Shown one piece after another: positions 8,034 through 17,180 of a stretch of DNA of 64,000 nucleotides (the stretch's first letter is position 1; every line of letters starts with the position of its first letter). The notes under the pieces are model-generated. The model made no database searches, had not been told where the DNA came from, and was given only the letters and a program-made list of their open reading frames with translations. This DNA comes from Hufsiella arboris (lineage in GTDB: Bacteria; Bacteroidota; Bacteroidia; Sphingobacteriales; Sphingobacteriaceae). The stretch is taken from positions 1-64,000 of the forward strand of contig NZ_WVHT01000013.1 in NCBI RefSeq assembly GCF_009834875.1, given 5' to 3'. Position numbers and translations under genes: made by a program.

Positions 8034-9062
8034 ATGCTGAACCGTCGAACATTCATCAAGCAAAGCCTTGTTGCAGGAGCCAGTCTTTATATAGCACCCC
8101 GTAACCTTTTGGCGGCTCAAAAGCAACCCGTAATCATGACCGTAAAAGGCCCGCTTCAGCTAACAGAAATGAAGTTCACTTTAACTCACGAGCATGTTCT
8201 TGCTGATTTTATTGGAGCTGAGAAATACAGCAAGGATCGTTACAATTCCGATGAAGTATTTGATAGGGCTTTGCCATTTCTTTTAGATGTTAAGAAACGC
8301 GGCTGCAGTACGTTTGTTGATTGCTCCCCTGCGTTTCTTGGCCGTGATGTTAAGCTTTTAAAACGGCTGGCCGATGCTTCCGGCTTACAAATAATAACCA
8401 ATACCGGATATTATGGCGCGGTAAACGAAAAGTTTCTTCCAAAGTTTGTTTACTCCGAAACGGCTGAACAAATTGCCGCACGGTGGATAAACGAATGGCA
8501 GAATGGTATTGATGGTACCGATATTAAACCGGGATTTCTTAAGACAAGCGTTGACAAGGCACCACTTACTCCAACACAGCGAAAAATCATTGAAGCGGCT
8601 GCATTAACACATCTTGCCACGGGTTTAACTATAGCAATCCATACCGGGAACGGAGATGCCGCCCTGGAACATTTTAGTATACTGACTTCTAAAGGTGTCT
8701 CGCCGACGGCCAGAATATGGGTTCATGCACAAAACGAGTCAGACAAAAAGTATCATGTGGAAGCGGCTAAAAATAAAAGCTGGGTTTCGTTCGACGGAGT
8801 CAATCCGGAAACCATCCGCGTTAATCTCGACTATCTCCAAAGCATGAAAGATAATGGTCTGCTGAACCATGTGTTGGTTTCGCAAGATTCGGGCTGGTAT
8901 CATGTTGGCGAGCCGAACGGGGGGAACTATAAAAACTATAATTGTATTATCGACCAGTTTATTCCGGCTTTAAAAAAGCAGGGGTTTTCGCAACAAGAAA
9001 TTAATCAGTTATTCATCAGCAATCCGGCAGAGGCATTTGCAATACGTTTTAGAAAAAATTGA
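8034..9062 (+). CDS. Tat-exported phosphotriesterase-family metal hydrolase
   Basis: The frame is open from 7950, but ATG at 8034 starts a classic Tat signal (MLNRRTFIKQ, hydrophobic stretch, LLAAQ), so I choose it: 342 aa. The metal site HxH lies in LTHEHV (about residues 52-54), with a Lys in GFLKTSVDK, His in AIHTGN and WVHAQN, and Asp in VSQDSGW. This matches the phosphotriesterase/PHP-type amidohydrolase branch. Family members hydrolyse lactones, phosphotriesters or resiniferatoxin-like esters; the substrate is unknown. It probably acts in the periplasm as a folded metalloenzyme. Confidence 0.88.
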   Translation: MLNRRTFIKQSLVAGASLYIAPRNLLAAQKQPVIMTVKGPLQLTEMKFTLTHEHVLADFIGAEKYSKDRYNSDEVFDRALPFLLDVKKRGCSTFVDCSPAFLGRDVKLLKRLADASGLQIITNTGYYGAVNEKFLPKFVYSETAEQIAARWINEWQNGIDGTDIKPGFLKTSVDKAPLTPTQRKIIEAAALTHLATGLTIAIHTGNGDAALEHFSILTSKGVSPTARIWVHAQNESDKKYHVEAAKNKSWVSFDGVNPETIRVNLDYLQSMKDNGLLNHVLVSQDSGWYHVGEPNGGNYKNYNCIIDQFIPALKKQGFSQQEINQLFISNPAEAFAIRFRKN

Positions 9063-9157
9063 GAAAATAATCACATTTGGGATCGCCTATGTTTGGATTG
9101 GCATGTCAATGAAAACTTAGCAGTATGCTGTGTGCTTAATTGAAGATGGCAATTGTG

Positions 9158-9739
9158 TTACATTTTCTCAAAACGTATCTCTTTTATCGCCCTGTTGAGA
9201 CCTTTCCAGACCATGCTCTTACCGTCTTTACTTACTTCCATTTCGTAATTGTTGCCGATCAAAGTTAAGTTAGAAAGATAATTTTCCTCAGGTTCAGTTA
9301 TGTGAGAAGTTCCGGACGGAAACCTGTATTCAAATAACGCGAAAACCTGCCCGCCTCCTTTTTGGCTTATACGTTGATAATTGGCACCCATAGTAAAGCC
9401 TACCGGGTAAGTTTTATTTTTGAACCGGATATTTCCGAAGACGTCGTTTTTAACGGTGGCAGGTATGGTGTTGCTGTTAATGTACGAAATGGTTAATATT
9501 GCCAGGTCTGTTAATGTCGTATCCTTATAGATGTTGATTTCATTAGTGCTGGAAGGAAATGGCTTTACGTCGACCTTCTTCATAAGCCATAAGCCAGGCA
9601 GTAATCTGCCCATTGAATCGATTAATTCAATCTCTGCCTTTTTATAGTCTATTGTCTTTACAGGAACAGTTTCTTTTTTACAGGCATTAACAAGAAAGAT
9701 ACAGGCAACTAAAAAATAAATTATATAATTAATTTTCAT
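9158..9739 (-). CDS. Lipoprotein of unknown function
   Basis: 193 aa with a type II signal peptide: hydrophobic residues 5-19 and a lipobox ending LVNAC (Cys 20), followed by KKE. The mature protein looks beta-rich, with a C-terminal WKGLNRAIKEIRFEK segment. I recognise no family. Like many Bacteroidota lipoproteins it is likely anchored in the outer membrane. It stands alone, 179 nt from the next minus-strand gene. Confidence 0.6.
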   Translation of the reverse strand: MKINYIIYFLVACIFLVNACKKETVPVKTIDYKKAEIELIDSMGRLLPGLWLMKKVDVKPFPSSTNEINIYKDTTLTDLAILTISYINSNTIPATVKNDVFGNIRFKNKTYPVGFTMGANYQRISQKGGGQVFALFEYRFPSGTSHITEPEENYLSNLTLIGNNYEMEVSKDGKSMVWKGLNRAIKEIRFEKM

Positions 9740-9917
9740 AATAGTGAAAAGATAATTACTAAAATATGAAAATGTTTTTTCGGGAATAGTATTTTGTTGT
9801 TGTAAACTTCTTTTGAAAGAGATAACTGATTATCGAAGTACGGAATGTGCTTCCGAATTATGATTCAGTAAATTGAGAATATTGAAAAGTTAAATATCTA
9901 ATAATGATTCATAAGCC

Positions 9918-10292
9918 TTACTCGAATCTGCTAAACACAACCTGATTATCTTCTTTCGCCTGAACGATATCATATGTGTTTGCTCCCCAGCCGGTAGCGT
10001 TAAACACTCCCGGAACATAGTTTATCGTAATTATTTTACCGCGCAGGTCGGTATTCAGTTCATCGACATTCAAACCTTTTTTAATCCCGTCGCGGATGTA
10101 AAAGACGCCTTCGAGATGTTCGAACCGGATAACGACATCATTCAACCTGTTTTGAGTAACAGATATCACGCGATCCTGCGCTTGTTTGGCTTTTTCAACA
10201 CTTACTTTTTGTGGGCGGAAAGCAAAAACACTTGCGCAAATAGCTAAAAGAATCACCAGTGGAAGGAGATAAGTTTTGCTGAATTTTCTCAT
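9918..10292 (-). CDS. Small exported protein of unknown function
   Basis: 124 aa. Residues 1-25 form a signal peptide or single N-terminal membrane segment (KTYLLPLVILLAICASVFAF). The rest is a mixed alpha/beta domain with QAQDRVISVTQNRLNDVVIRFEHLEG and a C-terminal ANTYDIVQAKEDNQVVF. No family is recognised. The start codon and signal look sound, so it is probably a real gene. Confidence 0.5.
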   Translation of the reverse strand: MRKFSKTYLLPLVILLAICASVFAFRPQKVSVEKAKQAQDRVISVTQNRLNDVVIRFEHLEGVFYIRDGIKKGLNVDELNTDLRGKIITINYVPGVFNATGWGANTYDIVQAKEDNQVVFSRFE

Positions 10293-10429
10293 GGTTTTTA
10301 GTTTATTAAAGATACGTAAATCGTTTGTTAAAAGCTGTTTACGTTGAATTGTTTAACAGTTAACTCCGAAGATGGTTTTGTTGATATCAGGCATATATGA
10401 AAAGATATAGAAGTTATGAATTGACATTT

Positions 10430-10825
10430 TTATTCATTTTCTTCGAACCATTTAACCATGGAAGGCATATTTTTCTCAAATCCTCCGGGAACATCAAGAT
10501 TTAGCATTCCTGCTTTTTTATCAGTTCGGTTAGCGAAAGTGTGAATAGTGTTTGTGGGAATTCTGACAAATGTTCCTTTGTCAGCGTCTATCCAATTGTC
10601 TGCAACAAGTATGGACATCGTGCCTTCAAGCACATAAAATATCTGGTCCTGATCATCATGTTGATGCGGGCCTGGACCGTTTGAGTTTGGCTCAAGCCAC
10701 CATTCGGAAACGCTATATTTTTCGTCTGTCTCCTTTTCGTCTGCTTTAAAAATAGCGGTCATCGCGCCCAGCTTATAACTTCGTCCTTGTCCCGCACGCA
10801 GAATAATTGTTTGGTTCTGTTTCAT
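10430..10825 (-). CDS. Cupin-domain protein
   Basis: 131 aa single-domain cupin. Motif 1 is GPHQHDDQDQIFYVLEG (His, His and Glu/Gln ligands) and motif 2 is GTFVRIPTNTIHTFAN (third His). The metal-binding pattern is intact, so it can hold a metal ion. Small cupins like this serve as isomerases, dioxygenases or sensors, and the substrate cannot be inferred. It lies alone between a small exported protein gene and a DUF2200 gene. Confidence 0.8.
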   Translation of the reverse strand: MKQNQTIILRAGQGRSYKLGAMTAIFKADEKETDEKYSVSEWWLEPNSNGPGPHQHDDQDQIFYVLEGTMSILVADNWIDADKGTFVRIPTNTIHTFANRTDKKAGMLNLDVPGGFEKNMPSMVKWFEENE

Positions 10826-11049
10826 AATAAATCGTTTAAACAGTTCAGGAAACCGTTATATAAAATTAAAGCTTATTGCCCGTCACAGCATGCTTTAATT
10901 TCACCCGGATGTATTGCTGCAAAAGGTTGGTATAAAGAACAAGGCTGTCCAGAGCAGGTTGGGAATCATGTTGTAAATTTCCGCGATCCTGTTTATTTTT
11001 TAGAGTTTCTTCCTTTCCGGCGAAGTCATGCCTGGTGATTTCCAATATT

Positions 11050-11415
11050 TCATGAACCGCGTAAGATCTTATCCATCTTCCTGCCCTTCGCCAACTCGTC
11101 GACGAGCTTATCCAAATATCGCACCTGCTGCGTCAAAGGATTCTCTATTTCTTCTACCCGATATCCGCATATTACTCCGGTAATGAGATACACATTGGGA
11201 TTGACTGAAGCCTGTTGGAAGAATGTTTCAAAAGTTACCTTTTCATTTATTAATTCCTGCAGCTTTTGGTTATTAAAACCCGTCAGCCATTCTATCACCT
11301 GTTGCAATTCTTCTTTTGTTCTGCCTTTCTTCTCGACTTTTGCCACATACATGGGATAGACGGAAGAAAAAGTCATCTTTGCGATACGCTGATTTTGTGT
11401 ATTGGAATTGTTCAT
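11050..11415 (-). CDS. DUF2200 domain protein
   Basis: 121 aa, cytoplasmic. The start ([28 protein letters not shown]), the central WLTGF and the end ([16 protein letters not shown]) match the compact DUF2200 family, whose function is unknown. Length equals the family norm. No neighbour clearly shares its function. Confidence 0.8.
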   Translation of the reverse strand: MNNSNTQNQRIAKMTFSSVYPMYVAKVEKKGRTKEELQQVIEWLTGFNNQKLQELINEKVTFETFFQQASVNPNVYLITGVICGYRVEEIENPLTQQVRYLDKLVDELAKGRKMDKILRGS

Positions 11416-11509
11416 AAGCAGTACTAATTTAATTAAATGGAGTTAAGAACCGTATCATCATTGGGCAGTTTAGAACAAACCTCAACTACAACCAAAGATT
11501 TTTACGTTC

Positions 11510-12871
11510 TTACCGGGATTTTTTCCATTCAAAGGTTCCATTCTGATTAACCACGATCTTTGTAACTCTTCCAGCTTCGCTTACAAATTCACCTGTCATA
11601 TCGCTTATGTCTTTTAATTGAAATGTTGTCGGCGTTTTGAACAGTATCTCGAAAGTGGCCTGCCCCGAAACCTGTGCGAATAAGCTGTTACTTTTTTTGA
11701 TAACGGTAATAGTTCGCTTCTGATCTGTTGTAAGTGTATAAGTTCCGGCGTATAAATCCAGGAATTCATCATTCAGTTTAATCTGTGTTTGTAAGGGCTG
11801 TCCTAATACTATCTCTGATATTTTCTCCGAGATCCTGTCTTTCGCCGCGTTTTCACAATTAAATAAGGCAGCAATAAAAACACCCTGCTGCGGATAGTAA
11901 ATTTCATTGGTGGTGAAGCCGCTCATGTTACCTGCATGTTCAATAGATTTTATATTTCCCAAAGTCATGATAGACCAGCCATAACCATAACTGATTACCG
12001 ACCCGTCTTTAAGTGTAAAAGGTGTAAATGCCTTCTCCAGGGTTTCTTTTTTTAGGATCTTATAACTTAAAAGACCATTAAACCATTTGAGCAGATCTTC
12101 TGTATTAGAAAGTAAACCGCCAGCTGCATAAGCAATAGTGGGACTCCAGTAATCGGCATTTTTAAAAACAGCTTCATCTTTGCGGTAGCCTTTAACCCTG
12201 TTCGGTATAATGATACCTCCACCGTCAAAATAACTGTGACTTAATCCCAAAGGTGTAAGTAAGTTATCCCGGACATACTGCTGGTAACTTTTTCCGGAAA
12301 CTTTTTCGATGATGTACCCTAATAGATAATAGCCAGAGTTGCTGTACGAATATTTAGTACCTGGTTCAAAGGTCAGAGGATAATTTTTAAAACTGTCAAT
12401 CAACTGCCTGGGTTTAAAATCCCAACGCTCCATAAAGGGATTCGGGTAGTCGATTTGCATATAATCCCTGATTCCGGAAGTATGCGTTAGTAAATTCTCT
12501 ATGGTGATCGTGCGGCCTTTCGAAGGAAAATCAGTAACGAATTTCTGCAAACTATCCTGCAACGAAATTTTTCCCTGTTCAACCAACTGAAGGATGGAAA
12601 CCGCCGTGAATTGTTTGGTGACGGAAGCAAGATTGAAAACCATACCAGGAGCCATCGCGACATTTAATTCAAGATCAGCACTGCCGAAAGCCTTTTTATA
12701 AATAGTTTGGCCGTCTTTTGCCACGAGTATGGCGCAGCCGGGTTCGGTTGATTGGAATTCTTTGGAAAGCAGGTTGTCGAGTTGCTGTTCAATCCGGTTA
12801 TCCTGCCCATAGGAAAACGCGGCGCTTAAAAAAGAAATTAAGAACAGAACCAGGTTTTTATACATTTCCAT
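11510..12871 (-). CDS. Class C beta-lactamase-like serine hydrolase
   Basis: 453 aa with a signal peptide (residues 1-22, ending SYGQ). The penicillin-binding/class C pattern is complete: SVTK (SxxK, catalytic Ser and Lys) in LASVTKQFTAV, YSNSGY (YxN), and EHAGNMSGF in place of KTG. The last ~100 residues form the beta-barrel-like C-terminal domain often seen in these esterases and D-aminopeptidases. It is more likely an esterase or peptidase than a true antibiotic-hydrolysing AmpC, because HAG replaces KTG. It lies 43 nt from the RibD-like reductase gene. Confidence 0.85.
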   Translation of the reverse strand: MEMYKNLVLFLISFLSAAFSYGQDNRIEQQLDNLLSKEFQSTEPGCAILVAKDGQTIYKKAFGSADLELNVAMAPGMVFNLASVTKQFTAVSILQLVEQGKISLQDSLQKFVTDFPSKGRTITIENLLTHTSGIRDYMQIDYPNPFMERWDFKPRQLIDSFKNYPLTFEPGTKYSYSNSGYYLLGYIIEKVSGKSYQQYVRDNLLTPLGLSHSYFDGGGIIIPNRVKGYRKDEAVFKNADYWSPTIAYAAGGLLSNTEDLLKWFNGLLSYKILKKETLEKAFTPFTLKDGSVISYGYGWSIMTLGNIKSIEHAGNMSGFTTNEIYYPQQGVFIAALFNCENAAKDRISEKISEIVLGQPLQTQIKLNDEFLDLYAGTYTLTTDQKRTITVIKKSNSLFAQVSGQATFEILFKTPTTFQLKDISDMTGEFVSEAGRVTKIVVNQNGTFEWKKSR

Positions 12872-12914
12872 TTTTAAAGATTATTATAACAGCCGTGTCG
12901 GTTCATGTCAGTAC

Positions 12915-13484
12915 TCATTTTTTTGCCGGCTCATAATAAAGCAGTATTGGGCCGGCCGTAAAAGGTTTTGTCTTTACAAGTTTAAGGGAAATACGATCCT
13001 GTATATTTTTGAACAACGGTAAGCCTTTTCCAAAAATAACCGGATTAACACAAAGTTGATATTCATCAATTAAGTCAAGCTGCGCCAGGGCGACGATTAA
13101 ACTTGGACTGCCGGCAAATAAGTCCTTGCCTTCTTGCTGTTTGAGCTCTAAAATTTCTTCGCGAACAATTTCGTTTTTCAACGTGGTGTTCTTCCACCCG
13201 GTAATTATCGGGTCGATAGCTTTCAGCGTGCGGGAAAAAACGATCTTTGGAATATTGTCAATGAGTATGGCAAAGTCATCCGTTGGTTTGTTGCCGGTGG
13301 GGTTTTTTACGATCGCCGGCCAGTAGCTTTCCATCAGCTGATAGGTTTTCCTCCCGTAAATCAGGGCACCTGCATTTCGTAACAGCTCGTTATAGTGTTC
13401 ATGAATTTCATCGTCAGCAATCATGCCTGTGTGGTCGCAAAACCCGTCAAGTGACATGTTGATTGCTGCAATTAATTTTCTCAT
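12915..13484 (-). CDS. Dihydrofolate reductase/RibD C-terminal family reductase
   Basis: 189 aa. MRKLIAAINMSLDGFCDH opens the RibD_C fold (DHFR-like Rossmann), followed by GALIYGRKTYQLMESYWP and LFAGSPSLIVALAQLDLIDE. The end, NPVIFGKGLPLF, is family-typical. It probably reduces a small heterocyclic or carbonyl substrate with NAD(P)H. Members sit apart from riboflavin genes in many genomes and their substrates are unknown. It may be co-transcribed with the downstream serine hydrolase. Confidence 0.85.
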   Translation of the reverse strand: MRKLIAAINMSLDGFCDHTGMIADDEIHEHYNELLRNAGALIYGRKTYQLMESYWPAIVKNPTGNKPTDDFAILIDNIPKIVFSRTLKAIDPIITGWKNTTLKNEIVREEILELKQQEGKDLFAGSPSLIVALAQLDLIDEYQLCVNPVIFGKGLPLFKNIQDRISLKLVKTKPFTAGPILLYYEPAKK

Positions 13485-13616
13485 TGGATATTGTTTAATT
13501 CGGTTGTAAATTGATATATCGGCTATTATAGTTCAGGCTGCAAAATATAATGAATATGCTTTGGCGTTAAATAAAGGCAGAGTCCAGAAAAGTTCTCTCT
13601 CCGACAGGCAGCTATA

Positions 13617-14255
13617 TTACTTTACTACGAAGCAATATAAATTGCCAGCTTCCGAACCTTCGATTATATAACCCGGCCTGTTATTTTGGTAAAGATAAAT
13701 ATGCTGATCAGTGCCTTTGAATGTCAGTTGATAAAGAGCGGATGCACAATCGTTAGATCCGGATATCACTGTGCTTGGACTAGTGAAGCGCAACGCAAAT
13801 ATTCCGGTTGAACCGGGAATAATTCCAATCTTTAAGCTGTACTGATCGCTGAATTCCGAAAACCTAAAAAAATTGGTTTTGATATTAGGTTCTGCAGGTG
13901 CGATATATGAACCGGACGCGACGACGTATTTGAAATGATTTGCAGCCGGGTCCAAACCAGTACTATTAACACTACCGCCCGTCATTCTCTCGAGGGAAAT
14001 GGATGTTATGAAGTTTGTAGCGTTGCTGTAATTAACACTGGTGTTGGAGTTTTGCTCTATAAGTGTTACCGGAATATCGGAGACAAACCATATTGTATCA
14101 CCAATGCTTATTTCATTTTTATCCGGGTAAATTTTTACGTCCCCTTTAAAAGTCAAAGGCTTAATATCGCAGTATTGGTCATAATCCATGCATTTTTGTA
14201 ACAGCAATATGCCAAATCCAAGAACGTAAAGAATAAGAGATTTGCCGATCATCAT
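13617..14255 (-). CDS. Exported protein of unknown function
   Basis: 212 aa. The N-terminus (MMIGKSLILYVLGFGILLLQKC) looks like a signal, with a Cys at 22 that could be a weak lipobox (LLQKC). The body is beta-rich (GDVKIYPDKNEISIGDTIWFVSDIPVT) and resembles an Ig-like or carbohydrate-binding sandwich. No family is recognised. The flanks hold 132 nt upstream of the RibD-like gene and about 200 nt of AT-rich sequence. Confidence 0.5.
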   Translation of the reverse strand: MMIGKSLILYVLGFGILLLQKCMDYDQYCDIKPLTFKGDVKIYPDKNEISIGDTIWFVSDIPVTLIEQNSNTSVNYSNATNFITSISLERMTGGSVNSTGLDPAANHFKYVVASGSYIAPAEPNIKTNFFRFSEFSDQYSLKIGIIPGSTGIFALRFTSPSTVISGSNDCASALYQLTFKGTDQHIYLYQNNRPGYIIEGSEAGNLYCFVVK

Positions 14256-14452
14256 TTTAAGGCCTGCTGGATTAATTTATAAATACCTTGTTCAGAGTGG
14301 GTTCGGGTAAATTAAAGATACGAAGTTCTATCTTTAACATGTGTTATTTTCTCTGCTGAAACGCGGATTCGCGATTATATCGTTTTATGAAGAAGCACTG
14401 ATCGGTGTCAAAACGTGATTGAAAACAGAATCGAAAATTTAAGTAATCCTCG

Positions 14453-15811
14453 TTATAAATGAGGAAAATTATTGGAAATTTTTCTGTCGCGTCGAATCAA
14501 TACTATGTACATCACCAATACAAAGCCTGCATAAACATACTGGGTACGGGAAACTCCTACTCCATAGGGAAACCAAATCCCGGGAACGATATTCAATGCA
14601 GAAACCTCCTGTGAAAACAGGCCTGCTGATACCAATACCACAGCAAACAAGGCCAGCCACTCTTTCCGCTTTTGCTTAAGAATTCCCTGGCAAGTGATAA
14701 ACAGCATCAATGCGACAAACAATAATCGTGTATAGTCAGCAATTGACTGAAAAAAAGTATGATTAACAGGGGCTGATATCCATGGAAGCGCCAACAGCTG
14801 AAGCCCCATGTAAATTAAAGTTAGTGTAGCGATAATGTTAGGTATCCATTCCGGTTGGCGCAGTTCATACCATTCCCACCAGGCCATAAGCCAACTCCCA
14901 AGTATCAGGGATCTCAGGATAACGGTTGTCAGAATATCGTATTGATGTGTACTTTCTATTTGCAACCAGAAGTAAACAGCTTGATTGGTACGTATCAGCG
15001 CTAACGAGATCAACGCTATAACAAACCATTTGCAGGACGGGATTTGCTTTGTGTTTCTATAAATAATAAAGATTGTTACTGCCAGGAGAATAAAAATTAG
15101 CGGCTCTATGATCTCAACGATATAGCCTTTTACAGTTTGTTCCCACTGGAGTTTATAGGTTAATTCGACGCTGCTCTTTTCCCCAAGTTTAGGAGCAATA
15201 TGAATACCGCCCAGATCGGGACCTTGGCTCAGGGTAGCTGCGCTCATCCACACCCTGAATGCAATGGTTACCGTGTTATTCTTTTTTAAACTGTCCGGTA
15301 ATAGAAACATGCGGGGTTGGATGCTATAAGCCGTCGGAACTTTGCCAGAGAAATCTCCTGCACTGCCCAGCAATGAACCATTAATAAATAGTTGATAGGT
15401 ATCATCAACCGCAGGAGGTCCTGCTAAAGCTAAATCGCTTCCTTTTAAACTATCCAATGAAACTTTCATCCGATACCAGGCGTACCCTGAGTAGGCAGGA
15501 TACCCTTTGGCAGTCCATCCTGGTACATAGCCTGAGAGTCCCACGTCGCCATCATGTGCTCCGGGAGGTGCAGTAAAGTCAATGGTTTCCCATTCAGAAT
15601 CATTAAAGTCAGACCGCGCCCATTGTAAATTATCCCCTGTCTTAAATTTCCATGGAGTATTAAGTATTATGATGGTTTTACCGGTGTCGGATTGCAGTAT
15701 TTCGTTCATCGGAAACTTAAGAAACAACATGGTAGCTACCATCAAAAACAGCGTAATAATTGCCATCACATACAGGGTAGCAGAGATTCTTGTCTTTTGC
15801 TGCGTAATCAT
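14453..15811 (-). CDS. Sensor-like membrane protein: beta-sandwich domain plus multi-pass region
   Basis: 452 aa. One membrane segment (about 12-31) is followed by an extracytoplasmic domain (about 45-225) with WKFKTGDNLQWARSDFNDSEW, GYAWYRMKVSLD and YQLFINGSLLGSAG. This pattern matches the galactose-binding-like jelly roll of glycoside hydrolase family 2 N-domains. About seven hydrophobic segments follow (about 233-445), as in 7TMR-DISM sensors. The C-terminus stops after RRDRKISNN, so no kinase, cyclase or SpoIIE output domain is present. It may signal through a partner; no partner gene is adjacent. Confidence 0.65.
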   Translation of the reverse strand: MITQQKTRISATLYVMAIITLFLMVATMLFLKFPMNEILQSDTGKTIIILNTPWKFKTGDNLQWARSDFNDSEWETIDFTAPPGAHDGDVGLSGYVPGWTAKGYPAYSGYAWYRMKVSLDSLKGSDLALAGPPAVDDTYQLFINGSLLGSAGDFSGKVPTAYSIQPRMFLLPDSLKKNNTVTIAFRVWMSAATLSQGPDLGGIHIAPKLGEKSSVELTYKLQWEQTVKGYIVEIIEPLIFILLAVTIFIIYRNTKQIPSCKWFVIALISLALIRTNQAVYFWLQIESTHQYDILTTVILRSLILGSWLMAWWEWYELRQPEWIPNIIATLTLIYMGLQLLALPWISAPVNHTFFQSIADYTRLLFVALMLFITCQGILKQKRKEWLALFAVVLVSAGLFSQEVSALNIVPGIWFPYGVGVSRTQYVYAGFVLVMYIVLIRRDRKISNNFPHL

Positions 15812-16236
15812 GTTATGGAAGTTACGAACTTTTAAAATTTCTATGATGTTTCCGTGTCGGATTAAGAGGCTAAATTAAATTAACTTCTTAGGCGGTGAAT
15901 TGATCGGACGCTTAAACTATGCGGATCATTTGAAAAGCAAAACCTGTTTATATCGGTTCGGGTAGCCCCGTCGTCCGCTTTTACTCCTCGCGCCACCGCG
16001 CTATTCCGATCTTCGCTGTGGGGTAACCGCTTCCACCGGGTTTAAATCGGCAACAACAGTGCTGCTATTTAAGGATTGAGAAGTGAAAAGAGAAACTGAA
16101 AACATTCCGGCTGAGACGCTTGCGGGATACATTTCATAATTGTACTTCAAAGCGTGGATCCTGCAACGGTTTTAAAGTAGCAAATAAATGTTTCAAATCT
16201 TGTGTATCACAAGCGGACGCGTACGGGAGCAGGGAT
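15812..16236. other. 425-bp intergenic region with dispersed repeats
   Basis: No gene is supported here. The region holds one copy of the dispersed repeat (15931-16046, described separately) and two weak matches to the GCTCCCGCAAGCG hairpin family, near 16111-16127 and 16208-16230. The rest shows nothing I recognise. Confidence 0.6.
15931..16046 (-). repeat. Dispersed intergenic repeat, copy A (reverse orientation)
   Basis: Reading the minus strand it runs from TAAACCCGGTGGAAGCGGTT through GGAGTAAAAGCGG to TTGCTTTTCA. The same anchors, in the same order and spacing, occur at 24868-24969, 33201-33316 and 33486-33591. It contains no ORF. Confidence 0.75.
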
Positions 16237-17085
16237 TTATTTCTTTCGTTGTTTGAATAACCAATTTGGTAGCGTTTCTCCTAAAAGTTGTGTCGTGAAA
16301 ATATTGTCATGTGTTGTTGCTTTCAGTTTCCAAAAGCGAACGTTACTGCTCATCTCCTTATAAAATTGCTCATCGCTATTGATGGGGTTTTCGGTGTCGT
16401 CAATTCCGTGAATTAACCAAATAGGAATAGCTGCTAATTCGTTTATTTTGTCGAACTGTGGAATACCCGAAATGCTAATTCCTGCCGCAAACAGTTCCGG
16501 TCTTGCGGATAATGAATTAATTACTGTTGAACCACCCATTGAAAATCCAACTACATAAATCCGTTCAGTGTCTATATTTAAATTGGATTTTAATGAGTCA
16601 ATAAGTTGTAATACAGAATTTAGGCTGGGTCTTGCTATCGAAGAAAGCACATTTCTCGATGTGTCCATTACATAATCAGAAGAACGGGTTGGAAATTGTG
16701 GTGCTAAAACGTATGCAGGATATTTCTTTTGAATATCAGGACTTGCAAATAGTTTTTGCAATAGTCCGAGCTGAGATTTATTGTCAGTTCCAATAGGTCG
16801 TCCTGAACCATGATAAACAACCACTAACGGATACTTCTCCGTAGATGTTAGTTGTTCTTTTTTCGGCTTATATAAACGATACTTAATTTCGATTTTTTCA
16901 TTCCCGGTAAAAGTTGACGAATCAAACAGGTCGTTATCTAAACTTCTGATTTTTAACACCTCTTGTTTTGAAATAGTTGTGTCGGCAGTATAGTTAATAA
17001 AGGTTTGTCCAAATTGATTTTTATTGGTAGAACAGGATGTCAATAAAGCTATGGAAATGGATAAAGTGAAAAAAAATCGTGTCAT
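16237..17085 (-). CDS. Alpha/beta-hydrolase lipoprotein (prolyl oligopeptidase/esterase-like)
   Basis: 282 aa with a lipobox ending LLTSC (Cys 18). The mature part has PLVVVYHGSGRP (oxyanion region), the nucleophile elbow GFSMGGST, an acidic residue in HGIDDTENP and a His in THDNIF. These form the Ser-Asp-His triad. It resembles the dienelactone hydrolase/polyhydroxybutyrate depolymerase group of surface esterases. It shares layout and motifs with the C-terminal half of the next upstream gene, so the two are probably paralogues. Likely surface or periplasmic; substrate unknown. Confidence 0.82.
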   Translation of the reverse strand: MTRFFFTLSISIALLTSCSTNKNQFGQTFINYTADTTISKQEVLKIRSLDNDLFDSSTFTGNEKIEIKYRLYKPKKEQLTSTEKYPLVVVYHGSGRPIGTDNKSQLGLLQKLFASPDIQKKYPAYVLAPQFPTRSSDYVMDTSRNVLSSIARPSLNSVLQLIDSLKSNLNIDTERIYVVGFSMGGSTVINSLSARPELFAAGISISGIPQFDKINELAAIPIWLIHGIDDTENPINSDEQFYKEMSSNVRFWKLKATTHDNIFTTQLLGETLPNWLFKQRKK

Positions 17086-17180
17086 TAATAATGTGCGGTA
17101 AAAAATCGACTGAATGTAAATGAATTTATTAAGATTACGAGTGATGGCTATTGCAACAGCGCTAACCGCTAGGGAAACCG

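Noticed and set aside
10787-11038. 83-aa plus-strand frame (CPSQHALISPG...)
   Set aside because: It begins inside the cupin gene on the other strand and has no recognised family; chance frame is more likely.
11510-12871. AmpC antibiotic-resistance gene
   Set aside because: SxxK and YxN are present but KTG is replaced by HAG and the C-terminal domain is esterase-like, so a resistance role is not supported.
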